From: Gigantopelta aegis
Lineage: Eukaryota; Mollusca; Gastropoda; Neomphalida; Peltospiridae
Assembly (NCBI RefSeq): GCF_016097555.1
Contig: NC_054702.1
Coordinates: 80,085,997-80,149,996, forward strand
Reading direction: 5' to 3'
Length of the DNA: 64,000 bases
In this document: positions 21,927 to 32,277 of the stretch, one piece after another
Layout of the letters: every line of letters starts with the position of its first letter
Numbering within the stretch: the stretch's first letter is position 1
The notes under the pieces: generated by a model
What the model saw: only the letters and a program-made list of their open reading frames with translations
What the model was told of the DNA's origin: nothing
The model's database searches: none
Program-made: the position numbers and the translations under genes

Positions 21927-22080
21927 CAGTGGCATAGTGTGGCTTGCCAGCACCCGGGGCAAGGCAAGTATTGCGTCCCCTAACCAGTGGACCATTAGCA
22001 CTCCCCAAGTTTTTTCCACCAGTCCAGAATTTCGCGTCTTGGGCAACCACCCTGGTGGCCCCGCTCATGCTACGTCACTG
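21927..22080. mobile_element. hAT-type MITE with 8-bp target duplication
   Basis: The ends CAGTGGCATAGTGTGGC and (reverse complement) CAGTGACGTAGCATGAGC are inverted. Flanks CCTTTAAA (21919-21926) and CCTTTAAT (22081-22088) form an 8-bp duplication with one mismatch. It is 154 bp long and non-coding. A TA microsatellite follows. Confidence 0.82.
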
Positions 22081-22089
22081 CCTTTAATA

Positions 22090-22090
22090 A

Positions 22091-22148
<58 letters not shown>
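22090..22148. repeat. TA dinucleotide microsatellite
   Basis: About 29 tandem TA units directly after the MITE target duplication. Confidence 0.95.
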
Positions 22149-22149
<1 letters not shown>

Positions 22150-22151
<2 letters not shown>

Positions 22152-23340
22152 TTTATTCTGGTTTTTTTTCTCTTTATGAACACATGGAAATAAACACACC
22201 TAAACTGGAGTTATAATAATTAAAATTTTCTCACACAATCGAATACTAGTATGTTTTTTTATAATCAATCATCACATCAGTAGCACCAAACCGATAGTTT
22301 TCGAGCATAATCGATCATCAGGACATGATTACTCAAATTTGCCTAATGTTTAAGAGAATATGATTAGTAATGCATTTGTTCTGGCAAAGTAAAGCACAGT
22401 CAGTATGAGGATTTGGCAGACGCTACTAGAATCTCGTCCAGTTTAGTGCCTCTCAATACGAGGATTTGTTAAAATGATATAACATGATTTGTTTTTGTTT
22501 TATTGTCTCACATTGACTGGGGTCAAAAGGCAAAATCTAATTCTATGTATTACTGTTCCGATGACAACATTGTCAAATTTTGCATTTAGCTTGGTTATAT
22601 TTTCATGTTTAGCTTCAGTTTTCACAAACTGTAAGTCCTAGATGAATGACACTTGTTTTATATGTTCATCTCAATACATGTTTAAAAAAAGAATTAAATA
22701 AAATAATTATTATTAATTCATAAAAGAACTACATTAATAATGAATTTTACATCATAGTTTTATATCTTTAAAAAAATAATTTAAATGTTTTAATTAATTA
22801 AATTGTTTAACATGCAGTGAGATGAACATCTATGAGAGACACTGAATCAGTTTAAATGGCTGGTCATATATTTTCTCATTGAGAAATAATTTTTTTTATT
22901 TCCCTGCTTATAAGTGCATGTTGGGGTAATAAAAATGTACATATTTTAATATTTCAGTTAGATTTATATATTTGAAACAAATTTGCTATTCTATTTATGT
23001 TAAATAAAATATATTTATTCCAACCGACTATAGTTTCTTTTTAATTTTCACGTCATTTAGCAAGTGTTGTAATGGAGAGGCTTAAGCACTTAGGTTGAAG
23101 GTACCAAATTATGTCTCTCTCTCTCCCCTACCCCTAATTCTAATGAATTTTTTTTTTTTTAAAAATCCACTTGTCTTTCACTCATACTTCTACTATATGA
23201 CTTCTAGCCCAGCCTACCATTAATTGTACTGAATCTCACCATGTCAGGACTTCTAGAAAATAAAGAAAATAAGTTTCCTCCACGTTTGGCCATTGGGTGA
23301 AAAAAGCAGATCTGTATTGAACTTTAATTACGATTGCTTG
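22150..23340. other. Intergenic, nothing recognised
   Basis: AT-rich sequence without a family-like frame or paired repeats. Confidence 0.4.
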
Positions 23341-23344
23341 TTTT

Positions 23345-23500
23345 TGTTTGTTTTGTTTAACGAAACCACTAGAGCACATTGGTTTATTAATCACCAGCTA
23401 CTGGATGCCAAACAGTCATTTTGACACGGTCATAGAGAGGAAATCTGCTACATTTTCCCATTAGTAGCCAGGGATCTTTTATATGCACCATCCCACAGAC
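23345..23500 (-). repeat. SINE family A, tail half
   Basis: On the plus strand it reads TTTAACGAAACCACTAGAGC, CAGCTACTGGATGCCAAACA, and the core AGGGATCTTTTATATGCACC, then stops at CCCACAGACAT. The tRNA-like head is missing. Confidence 0.8.
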
Positions 23501-23623
23501 ATCGATTGTCGCGCTCTACATACTACAACAAACATACTGAGAAACGATGAAGAACTCGAACCAAACGGAATTATGGCTATTGTGGAGGACGTTTTCAACG
23601 TCAAACACTATTGACACAGTCTA

Positions 23624-25184
23624 TACTAAAACGCAAAAGAAACGCAGGTTCTCATTAAATTGGATATAAAATATTAAAAAAACAAAACGAAATGAAGATT
23701 TCAACATTTATTTTGGAGCTACACCAATTCGGCACACATTGGTGTTGGAAATTTTTGATTGAATTCCTTTTTGGCTATTGTTTCATGTCATAAAGTAGGG
23801 TGGGGGTCCATGTTAAAAATGTGAAAGAGACGACCTGTAGCATTGTCAAAGTCAGTATCGCGTGTGACCACCCTGGGCATTCAAACAGGCAGTGCAACGT
23901 CTCCTCATTGAGTTGACAAGCCGTTGAAAGAATGCCTGAGGGAGTGAGTTCCATTCATGGACCAATGCTGCCTCCAGCGCCTGCATATTCTGAGGTTGTC
24001 CGCGAGCCTGAAGGCGACGTCCGATTTCATCCCAGACGTGTTCGATAGGCGCCATGTCCGGTGATAAGGCTGGCCACGGCAACGTTGGGATGTTGTGCTG
24101 AGCCAGCAACGCCTGTGTTGCCCTGGCAGTGTGCGGCCTGGCATTGTCTTGCTGCAGCAAGCGCACACGTGGGTGAGCGGCAAAGAAGGGAACGACGTGA
24201 TTGTTGATGACGTCATTTTGGTACACGGCGGCATTAACGCGTTGTCTGAACACATGAAGTTGTGTTCTGTGGTTGAATGAGAACCCACCCCACACCATCA
24301 CACTACCCCCGCCCCATCGGTCGGCCTGCAGAACGCAGCAGTCGGAGTAACGTTCATGTCGACGTCGCCATACTCGGATTCGGCCATCAGCGTTGGAAAC
24401 ATTGTAACGGCTCTCATCAGTAAACAGAACTTGTTGCCACTGGCCACGTCGCCATCTTTGATGTTGTTGCGCCCACTGTTGACGTTGTTGGCGGTGCCGA
24501 GGGGTCAATATTGGTCCCACATAAGGACGGCGGTTACGGAGTCCTGCTGCCCTCAGACGGCGTCGGACGGTATCGGCGGACACTGGACCACGTGGACCAC
24601 GCACCTGGTGAGCGGTGTTAGCTGCTGGCAGCATCCGATTCCTAAGGTGGGTCACCCGGATGTACCGGTCTAGGGCTGCGGTTGTCACCCTCGGGCGGCC
24701 GGTGCGTGGTCGATCGTTCACAGATCCAGTGATTTGGTGACGTTGAGAAAGGCGTGCGATTGTCGAAACATGACATCCCAATTGTCTGGCTACAGCAGTA
24801 CGGGTCTGTCCGGCTTGCAACATCCCGATGGCCATCCCTCGCTGGAGTTGCGTCAGTCGCGGCATTTTTAAAATGTGATTCTGTTGTCTGTCACTACTCA
24901 AATTGAATTTATGCGATTAAATCCAGGTGTGTAGGCTTTATAAGCATTTCAATGAGTGTGTTTGCACTGGATTCATGATACGGATGATCCAGCACGTGCA
25001 AACAACGTGTTTTGAGAATTCGTGACGTCACACAGGTAATGAAATTGACACGCAGGTGGGACTGCGGTGTGGGTGTGTGCCATGTCCTTTAACACAGATG
25101 AGGTTCAATTCCACCAAAGATACTGCTTTACAAAGTGCAATTCTTTCGCATTTTCAGGACCTGCGTTTCTTTTGCGTTTTAGTA
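23624..25184 (-). mobile_element. Intact Tc1-type DNA transposon, copy 1
   Basis: A perfect 26-bp terminal inverted repeat starting TACTAAAACGCAAAAGAAAC occupies 23624-23649 and 25159-25184. TA target duplications lie at 23622-23623 and 25185-25186. The single transposase frame fills the minus strand. The element is 1561 bp. Nothing visible is broken, so it looks young. Confidence 0.95.
23852..24865 (-). CDS. Tc1-type transposase (DD34E), uninterrupted
   Basis: A cut-and-paste transposase of 337 residues. The N-terminal helix-turn-helix region (TQLQRGMAIGMLQAGQTRTA, VARQLGCHVSTIARL) is followed by a GRPR motif. A DDE catalytic domain follows, with FTDESR (first Asp), LQQDNARPHTAR (second Asp) and SPDMAPIEHVWDE. 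Counting gives 34 residues between the second Asp and the Glu, the Tc1 spacing. The glycine-rich WGGGSVMVWGG box is present. It ends GGHTRY, as in related elements. The Met at 24865 (MPRLTQLQRG) is preferred; the frame stays open to 24901. Confidence 0.94.
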   Translation of the reverse strand: MPRLTQLQRGMAIGMLQAGQTRTAVARQLGCHVSTIARLSQRHQITGSVNDRPRTGRPRVTTAALDRYIRVTHLRNRMLPAANTAHQVRGPRGPVSADTVRRRLRAAGLRNRRPYVGPILTPRHRQQRQQWAQQHQRWRRGQWQQVLFTDESRYNVSNADGRIRVWRRRHERYSDCCVLQADRWGGGSVMVWGGFSFNHRTQLHVFRQRVNAAVYQNDVINNHVVPFFAAHPRVRLLQQDNARPHTARATQALLAQHNIPTLPWPALSPDMAPIEHVWDEIGRRLQARGQPQNMQALEAALVHEWNSLPQAFFQRLVNSMRRRCTACLNAQGGHTRY

Positions 25185-25189
25185 TATAT

Positions 25190-26157
25190 CAGTATGTCCT
25201 ATGTGCATGATGTAGCTCACGGACTGGACTAAGTCGACGGGTCGGGACGAGCCTTGGTTGGGGCTAGGGCGGGGGCGTTGCACACGGCCCTACTAAATAA
25301 GTCCGAGTGGGCGGATATTGCACACCTCTTTAATAGGGCCAAGGTTACGACAGGTATCCACTATGGGCGATCGTTGTCCTCGTCAAGCTAAGAGTGACAC
25401 GCACCTGCACACCAAAGTCACTGTCCTCTAAGTAGGTCAAGGACAGTCTAAGTAGGTCAGGGCCAGTCTAAGAATGTCAGGGCCGGGTCATGATCACGTG
25501 ACAAGGCCGTAACGTCGTCAAGGATACGGAAAGTAGGCCCTTATACTATTCTCAGGCACATAGAAACCGTAATTGTGGGGACACAAATCCAGATATAAAA
25601 GAGATGGGGATGGTGGGGGGGGGGGGGGGGGGGCAGCTGAAATAAAAACCCACCTTACATTTTCGTCTTCATGTGGGGGAGGGGTGGGCCCATCCCGGTC
25701 CTTATAGGGGAATGTTCTATTTGCACGTAGAATGTGTAGTTGCATAGGTGCCTTCTGCGGCAGTGCAGTGCCCATCCACATTAGATTACGACTCCATTCG
25801 TAATTTAAAACATGCATTTGTTAACTTAAACGCCATTACTTTTGGGGCATTTTGGAGTTTGGGGAGGGGTGAAAGCCCCCGCCACTGGATCTGCGCTTGG
25901 ATATTTAATAGACGTGTAAAGGTACAGTATTTATTACGTTTTGCTTTTGTGGACGAAATCACAACAATAGATGATAGTTATGACATTTGTGAATTTGGTG
26001 TATGGCTGTGGTGCCTATACATTCAGCGTACATACAGCGTGTATACAGAAATTATACATTGTCAAACGTATTTAAAAAGTATTGCATTAACCTGGATTTA
26101 TGAAAAAATTTACTTGGGGAACTGCGCGCCCTCTACTTCAGACCCCCCCACCCAATG
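25190..26157. other. Intergenic, GC-richer, G-run at 25617-25634
   Basis: No gene was recognised. Short direct repeats of CTAAGTAGGTCAGGG occur at about 25430-25475. An uninterrupted G run of about 18 lies near 25617. Confidence 0.4.
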
Positions 26158-26162
26158 ATCAT

Positions 26163-26352
26163 CAGGGGCGTAGCGTATCTGGACCTGGTGGGGTTCGAAT
26201 ATGAACCAAGTGGACATTTTTCTATTTAGTTTTTGCACCACCAGAAACTCCATATGTATAAACCTGTATGTTTTAATTCTGAATGCGGACCATTTGCTTC
26301 AGCGGGGGTGGGGTGGGGGTGGGGTGTTCCGTCCCCCTAGCCTACGCCCCTG
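26163..26352. mobile_element. CAGGGG-ended MITE, short target duplication
   Basis: The left end CAGGGGCGTAGCGTA faces the right end TAGCCTACGCCCCTG. ATCAT lies directly outside both (26158-26162 and 26353-26357). It is about 190 bp, non-coding and probably hAT-derived. Confidence 0.7.
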
Positions 26353-26357
26353 ATCAT

Positions 26358-28205
26358 TTGCTTCCGTCATGTCTATAGCATCGCCAATGTTTTTCATTCT
26401 GGAACGACCCAAATAAAACCCCAAACACAAGACAAGATAACATACTGAAACAATGTTATTGTAAAATGTAATAACGACAATGCATATGTATCTTTTAATA
26501 CGTGTCTATGAAATATCAGTCCTGCCCGAACTCTGAAATAAAACCAGCACGGGCATATAAGAAGGTGCCAAAACGTGTGCACACACACATATAAATACAT
26601 GTACATGTATAAATATATAAAAACCATCGCTGCTGCTACAAAGTGGGGGACATGCCCCCTTGTCCCCCCCCCCCCCACGTCCCATGCCAGTAACCAGTGA
26701 TCCCGCAGCTCACAGAGTACATTTGAAAGAGGGTAGGTGTTGACAGTTCGATGGTCGGGGGGGGGGGGGGGGGTAAAACACACACACACACACACCCTAA
26801 AATGCATGTATTTAAGGGCCTGAACCTGGTAGGGTAGGGGATTCTTTGGCATATTACATCGAGAAACCTTTAGATTCCAGGTGTTAAAATATAGCATTTA
26901 TAGCCTTCTGAGCACAGTAACAAGGAACAGTGTGTGTGGGGGGTGGGGGGGGGGGGGGGGTGGGGCACATTTCCCCCATGTTCCGCGTCCCCTGGCCCCG
27001 CTCTTTATGCGCCGCTTCTACGCTGAAAAGTAGAACTATGTATGATTATCATTACTACGACCACTAGCCATTCACATTTACACACCGAACAAAACTAGCA
27101 CTGAAGCATAGCTTTTACAAACGGCAAGTTAGTACGAAACTATTTTAAAATAATCATATGTGAAATATGGACAAAAAACAATTACAGGTAAGTATGAACT
27201 GAATGAATTTTATTAACTGTTTTATTTACAAGTAGGCCTACTGACGATTGTAAGCACTATAAGTACTGCATATTGTATAAACGTCTATGCATATTTTATA
27301 CGTCTCATCTTTCAAAATACAATACATATAATATGTAATTTTCAAATATGTATTTCAAAAGCCACTCAAAACATATTTATGAATGACAGAATACATCAAT
27401 AATAAATGGTCAAATAATTTGTCTTTTTTTCTTGTTTAAAATAATTTTTCATCGTTTTTCAGGACTACCTATAATTTCAGGGAAATATGTTTGAATATCA
27501 AAGCAATTTGTAAAAACAGTTATGTCTTTCTACGTACAGCTTATGGTTAAACTAATTGCAATACGTATAGCTTCTATCATTATTATGTCTATTCACGGTT
27601 CCAGACCAAAATTACATTACTGATAAACACTGAATGGAAGACACGTAGATATCCATAACCAAAGCTCATTGATGACATGCACTCATGAATCACCGTTAAA
27701 ACAGTGACAATATGAGGTATTCGCAAAGGGTGGGCATATCTTGCCGCACCGGTGACACCTGATATGAATACATGTATTGCCACCACAACTATCAAGTCCG
27801 TCACTTTACCTAAAAAGATGGAAAAAGTTGAAAGGGTTTTAAAGAGATGAAAAGTTCAAACTATGGAACAGCATCATGCATCATTTTGGTCAGTGATGCA
27901 TTGTATTCAGTAGATATAGCCTCCAAATATCTATCATAAAACCTTTCAATGCCCTCAGTTTCGGCCAAACAGCTTTATCACTATTAAATTAAACACCACA
28001 TAGGACTTCTTGCATATTTTTTTGCAAACCAATGGACATCCTGGTATCAATCTAATTAAAAGTAGCTCCACTATTAGAGCTAATTTTAAACAGATTGTCC
28101 TGATATTTGTATCAGCTCAGCTACTACGTACTTCAGAAACTAATCAAACGATCTTAAAATGAGTCGCTGTTTTACGAACACTGTTTTACGGTTACTTGTT
28201 GCAGG
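26358..28205. other. Intergenic with several G/C homopolymer runs
   Basis: C runs lie near 26665-26678 and G runs near 26757-26774 and 26937-26960, each beside GACATG(CCCC)-type words typical of MITE ends. I could not pair them into elements. Beyond 27000 the sequence is AT-rich and featureless. Confidence 0.35.
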
Positions 28206-28396
28206 TCTCCGTAACGGCTCGAATGGTCTCCCGAGTCGCAGGAATGATGGCGGCAGCTGAAGGTATTGGTTTCGTAGATTCCAACGACCCTCGGGCTTCT
28301 GTTGCCCATGGTGATGCAACATGGGGAATAAAACTCAAGGACAAGAAACTAATTTACGACAAAAATTACGGCTTGGATTTTCAACCACTTGAATAA
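28206..28396 (+). CDS. Possible orphan terminal exon of an unrecognised gene
   Basis: After an acceptor-like CTTGTTGCAG an open frame runs to TAA at 28394-28396: VSVTARMVSRVAGMMAAAEG, IGFVDSNDPRASVAHGDATW, GIKLKDKKLIYDKNYGLDFQ, PLE. Amino acid use looks coding-like, with a basic, aromatic C-terminus. An ATTAAA lies about 105 bp downstream. I do not recognise the protein and found no upstream exon on this strand. It could be a last exon whose partners are unseen, a remnant, or chance. Confidence 0.3.
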
Positions 28397-28579
28397 TGTT
28401 CATATCTATTATGGACTTTAAAGATACATTTTCATTAACAAAAGTTCTGTAAATGTCAGTTCGATTCATGAATTAATGAACTGGATGTGTGCGTTTTACA
28501 ATTAAAATGTTATACTGCCAAAAGTACTATTTTTATTTTCTTTAAAATGAAATTTGATTGATTTGATACATAATCAATT

Positions 28580-28757
28580 AGGGCCGTCCATAATTTTCAA
28601 CATTTTCACGAGCGTACAAGCCGTACACTTTTGACCACCCCCACCCTAAAAGTGTACATCCCCAAATGAAAAATGTTGATCGACATTTTTCATTTTCAAA
28701 AAAAGTGTACGTTGGTTCCTTAACCCCCTCCCCCCGCGTACGGTTTGTACGATCGTA
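28580..28757. mobile_element. Palindromic MITE (GGGCCGTCCATAATTTTCAA family), copy 1
   Basis: It starts GGGCCGTCCATAATTTTCAA, with CATTTTCACGAGCGTACAAG following, and ends in a diverged inverse (TACGGTTTGTACGATCG). The interior carries GTGTAC repeats. A clearer copy lies at 34571-34759. Confidence 0.65.
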
Positions 28758-29720
28758 AAAAATTCAATACTTATTTAAAACTAAAAAAAGAAACTGTATG
28801 TTGTGTGCTATTAACATGGGTATCACATTAAACAATCTTATACAAATCGGATCTTACTGACAATCTGCCTTGGTCTCCATTGGTAAGATTTGACATCAAC
28901 CAATGTCATTTAGTTTCCAATTCCCATGCTTATAAAACAGTCTAGACTCTTTAACATTTTTATATAATAAGCACGGAAAGTCAAATTCACAAAACGTAAC
29001 TTTTTTTATTTTACGTTTACAGTAAAGCATTCGGACCTTTACAAGTATTTACTATCTGTTGTAAGCGAAAAATCAAGTCAGTATGAAAGATGGGTCGCGG
29101 TAAGGACTGAAGAAAGTGATTCAAGTATATTTCGAACAATATTATTAAACATTATATTGGTACTGTTTGTAATTACAACTACAGGTATAGTAGTTTTTAA
29201 TCGTAATTTACCTTTACAAAATGTGCAAAACTTGGCAACTGAAGCCACAATACTCCCCCCACCCCCCCACCCCCCAAAACAATCCTTATAATTAGAGTTT
29301 GAAATATACGTACATAATTTTCTTTCGTGTTAGTAGTACCTATTCCGTAATATTTAATGTAGTTTTCTCATACGCGTACGGTTGCAAATCGTAAACCTAT
29401 AGTTACGATGTTTTATGAATTTGGATCCCGATATCTACCAATCACAATTCAAATGCGTTAAGCCAGGCATAGCTATTTTTTTAAAATTCCAGCAGTGTTT
29501 TGACTGGTCAGATAAAAAGTCAGCCCGACACGCAATAACATTAGATTTGGTTAGATCTACTGATAGAAATTGGAAGTCAGTGTATTCTGATCGCACGTAT
29601 ATAAGTAATGTCTTTCCATAAGGAGGTCTACAAACTGGTTGCTGCAAAGTATGTCAACTATTTTCATCATCTCCACGTTCTGTAAATGACTTACTTGATA
29701 TTTTAAGACCAAGCCTCAAC

Positions 29721-29773
<53 letters not shown>

Positions 29774-30882
29774 AAATACCATTAAGACTGATTTGTTGTT
29801 TGTCTTGGAATACCTTAAGACTATAACAGAAATAAAATGTTGAAGTCGTTACATATAAAAGTATATTGCTCTACACGACCAGTTAGTCTACATTTGACAA
29901 GTAGCACTTGAAGACCCCCATCAGGATCAAGCACCAATCAAATCACCACTTGGTACGACCACTTGGACGAGTGGTACAATACAAAACGAATTTCGTCACT
30001 TCGACTGCCATATACACATCCACTTCACAACGATATCAGAACGTAATGTAGCAAAATATTCATATTAAGAAATGTACAGAATATCCACAGAGTATAATCT
30101 TAAACTGAATACTGGAATTCTACTGTCCCCCAACGACTTAAAATGGCGTAAGCTGAAGCAGTTGAACGCCAACACAATTCGATATTGAGACTGATGGAGC
30201 GAGTTCGTGTCTCGTTTGTGGTTTGTATAAATACACGTGTAGTGCTGAAAGCCGGAACATGACACAAGTACAAGTGAATATGATCCCCTTCTTATTTGGT
30301 GTTCCCATTTCGTGTTTTCCTGGATGTTAGTGCAAAACCTCAAACGAAACAAACCCTTTCGCTAGTGTCAATGGAGACCTATTCCAAAAGGATGCACATT
30401 GTGTTTATTTCAATAACCAAACATGCACGTTGTCATAATCAAATATAAGGACAAAATATTAACACTGTATACCAGGTAACTAATTAATGTCAACGCAATG
30501 CACCAGCTGTAACAAAATGTACCCTATTGTGACTAATAAAAATTAATGTTTTGAAATGACCCCATCTTCTCCAAGCCAACACATCTTAACACAAGCTCAG
30601 ATTTGACATGTCTAATGGCAAACATTTTCAGGTGTTTTAAAAATCACGGAATAAGTTTTAATAAAATGGATGACATTGCAAACTTGCCAAGTGACCAACA
30701 CTACAAATGGACCTTCAGTATATTTTCCGATTTGTGAGCAACTTCACTTACGTAGAGATGTGGAAGAAATCAACGAAAAGGTTGTATTTTGTTCTCAAGA
30801 ATCGTGGTTAATTTGTGCAATATTACAAACATACACTCCTTTGGATAGCAGTACTGCAGTCGCTTTTTAGATAAAATCTAGC
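28758..30882. other. Intergenic, upstream of the GPCR
   Basis: A CA microsatellite lies at 29724-29771. Short open frames exist but none resembles a known family. The 5' leader and promoter of the GPCR presumably lie here; no element could be assigned. Confidence 0.4.
29724..29771. repeat. CA dinucleotide microsatellite
   Basis: About 24 tandem CA units. Confidence 0.95.
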
Positions 30883-31884
30883 ATGGAGACATACATTCTT
30901 CTAATCTGGCAGATTTGCCCTGCAGTCTTGATACTTTGTGGAGTGGTTGGAAACAGCATGTCATTGCTAGTTCTTACACGAGTATCTCTGGTTAAGTTGC
31001 CCATAACTTCTTATTTAATTACTCTTTCCATTATGAACACTGTTGCGTTGTGTGCTGGACTGGGAAGATTCTGGATTATTCATCTTTTTAGTAAGGACAT
31101 ACGCGACTCGCACGTTGCCATTTGTAAACTTCATCCTTGGCTGCTCTACTGGTCACTGTCGATGTCCGCGTGGATGCTGGTTGGCATGACCATAGAACGT
31201 GTAGTGTCCGTGTACTGGCCGTGCAAGGTCAGAAGCATAGTCACTAGAAGAAAATCAAATGTGTCTATTGGTGTAGTAGCCACGTGCTTGGCATTCATGT
31301 ATTGTCATTTTCTGTTTGGACTACACATTGAAGAGACCACAAGTGGAAATACTACGACGTTTGCTTGCAAAGATATTCACGGAAACTATGCTGTGTTTGT
31401 ATACAACGTGTTCCCTTGGTTAGATTTCTGCCTCTTTTCTTTAATGCCCATGGTAGTACAATTATCTGGTAATGGAATGATAATCTATAAATTAACTTCC
31501 AATTTTCGTGATTTGAAGAAACTTACGACTGATGATACAAGGCAAAGAAAAACACAAGTGTCTTCAATGACAACTATTCTTCTGACACTGAATTTTGTTT
31601 TTCTGGTTTGTACAACACCAATATCGATATACCTTATTTTATCTGGAAAACAAACAACTGCTGGAGATCCTTTCAACTCGGAAACAACTCGTTTGTTGTG
31701 GGCAATATTTAATATTCTAATGTACACCAATAATTCCATAACGTTTTTGTCTTTTTACCTGAGTGGAAGAGCATTCCGCGAGGAATTGAAGTCAATGTGT
31801 GTAGGCAAAACTATACAATCCTTTGAGATGACAGTGGTATCAAGTTCATATATGGATAATCTGTCAAACAGCACACAAAATTAG
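30883..31884 (+). CDS. Class A (rhodopsin-like) GPCR, single exon, probably peptide receptor-like
   Basis: A 333-residue seven-pass receptor encoded without introns. Visible landmarks: GVVGNS in TM1 (N24); the conserved TM2 Asp replaced by Asn (LSIMN, N52); Cys81 and Cys162 for the extracellular disulfide; ERV at 105-107 in place of DRY; Pro189 in TM5; CTTP at 243-246 in place of CWxP; and NSITFLSFY at 284-292 in place of NSxxNPxxY, then SGRAFREEL. The NSxxxxxxY...SGxxFR pattern is common in protostome neuropeptide receptors, so a peptide ligand is inferred, not shown. NTT at residues 156-158 could be glycosylated. It is likely a plasma membrane receptor from a lineage-specific expansion. Confidence 0.92.
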   Translation: METYILLIWQICPAVLILCGVVGNSMSLLVLTRVSLVKLPITSYLITLSIMNTVALCAGLGRFWIIHLFSKDIRDSHVAICKLHPWLLYWSLSMSAWMLVGMTIERVVSVYWPCKVRSIVTRRKSNVSIGVVATCLAFMYCHFLFGLHIEETTSGNTTTFACKDIHGNYAVFVYNVFPWLDFCLFSLMPMVVQLSGNGMIIYKLTSNFRDLKKLTTDDTRQRKTQVSSMTTILLTLNFVFLVCTTPISIYLILSGKQTTAGDPFNSETTRLLWAIFNILMYTNNSITFLSFYLSGRAFREELKSMCVGKTIQSFEMTVVSSSYMDNLSNSTQN

Positions 31885-32030
31885 TTCATCAATATAAGAA
31901 CACTCGCAATCAAGTGTCATATGAAAAACAAAACTGAATGCATGGTTCACATTTAAAAACTAATTTTGAAAACAATAATACCGGTACCCTCATTTCTTAG
32001 TTGTAGACGAAATGAAATGTATTTTTATTA

Positions 32031-32036
32031 AATAAA
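32031..32036 (+). terminator. Polyadenylation signal of the GPCR
   Basis: The first AATAAA after the GPCR stop, about 147 nt downstream and on the same strand. Confidence 0.6.
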
Positions 32037-32277
32037 ATCTGGTCTATGGAGCCATGTTTGAAAAAGTGGAGTTCACATTTGTCAAATGGACACTCTTAGT
32101 GTATTAAGCCAACACAACTCCTATGTGATCTATGCTGGGGTGTCGTTAACAATTAAATAAATGTATTCAGTAGACTTAAATAAATTACTAGGGAAGAATA
32201 TTTCAAAATCTTAGTTACCACGAGTTGGTTCACATGAACTTTACCTAATAGCCAGTTGTTCGCTTATGTGGATTATA

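Noticed and set aside
24095-24673. Plus-strand open frames of 61 and 105 residues
   Set aside because: Antisense shadows of the Tc1 transposase.
25748-26158. 136-residue open frame
   Set aside because: No family resemblance; it ends at a MITE border and overlaps GC-rich low-complexity sequence.
26394-26897. 167-residue open frame on the minus strand
   Set aside because: It runs through G/C homopolymers and a CA microsatellite (poly-Pro, Cys-Val repeats); not protein-like.
27589-27804. Short minus-strand frame with a signal-peptide-like start
   Set aside because: 71 residues with no family resemblance, no partner exons and no splice logic.
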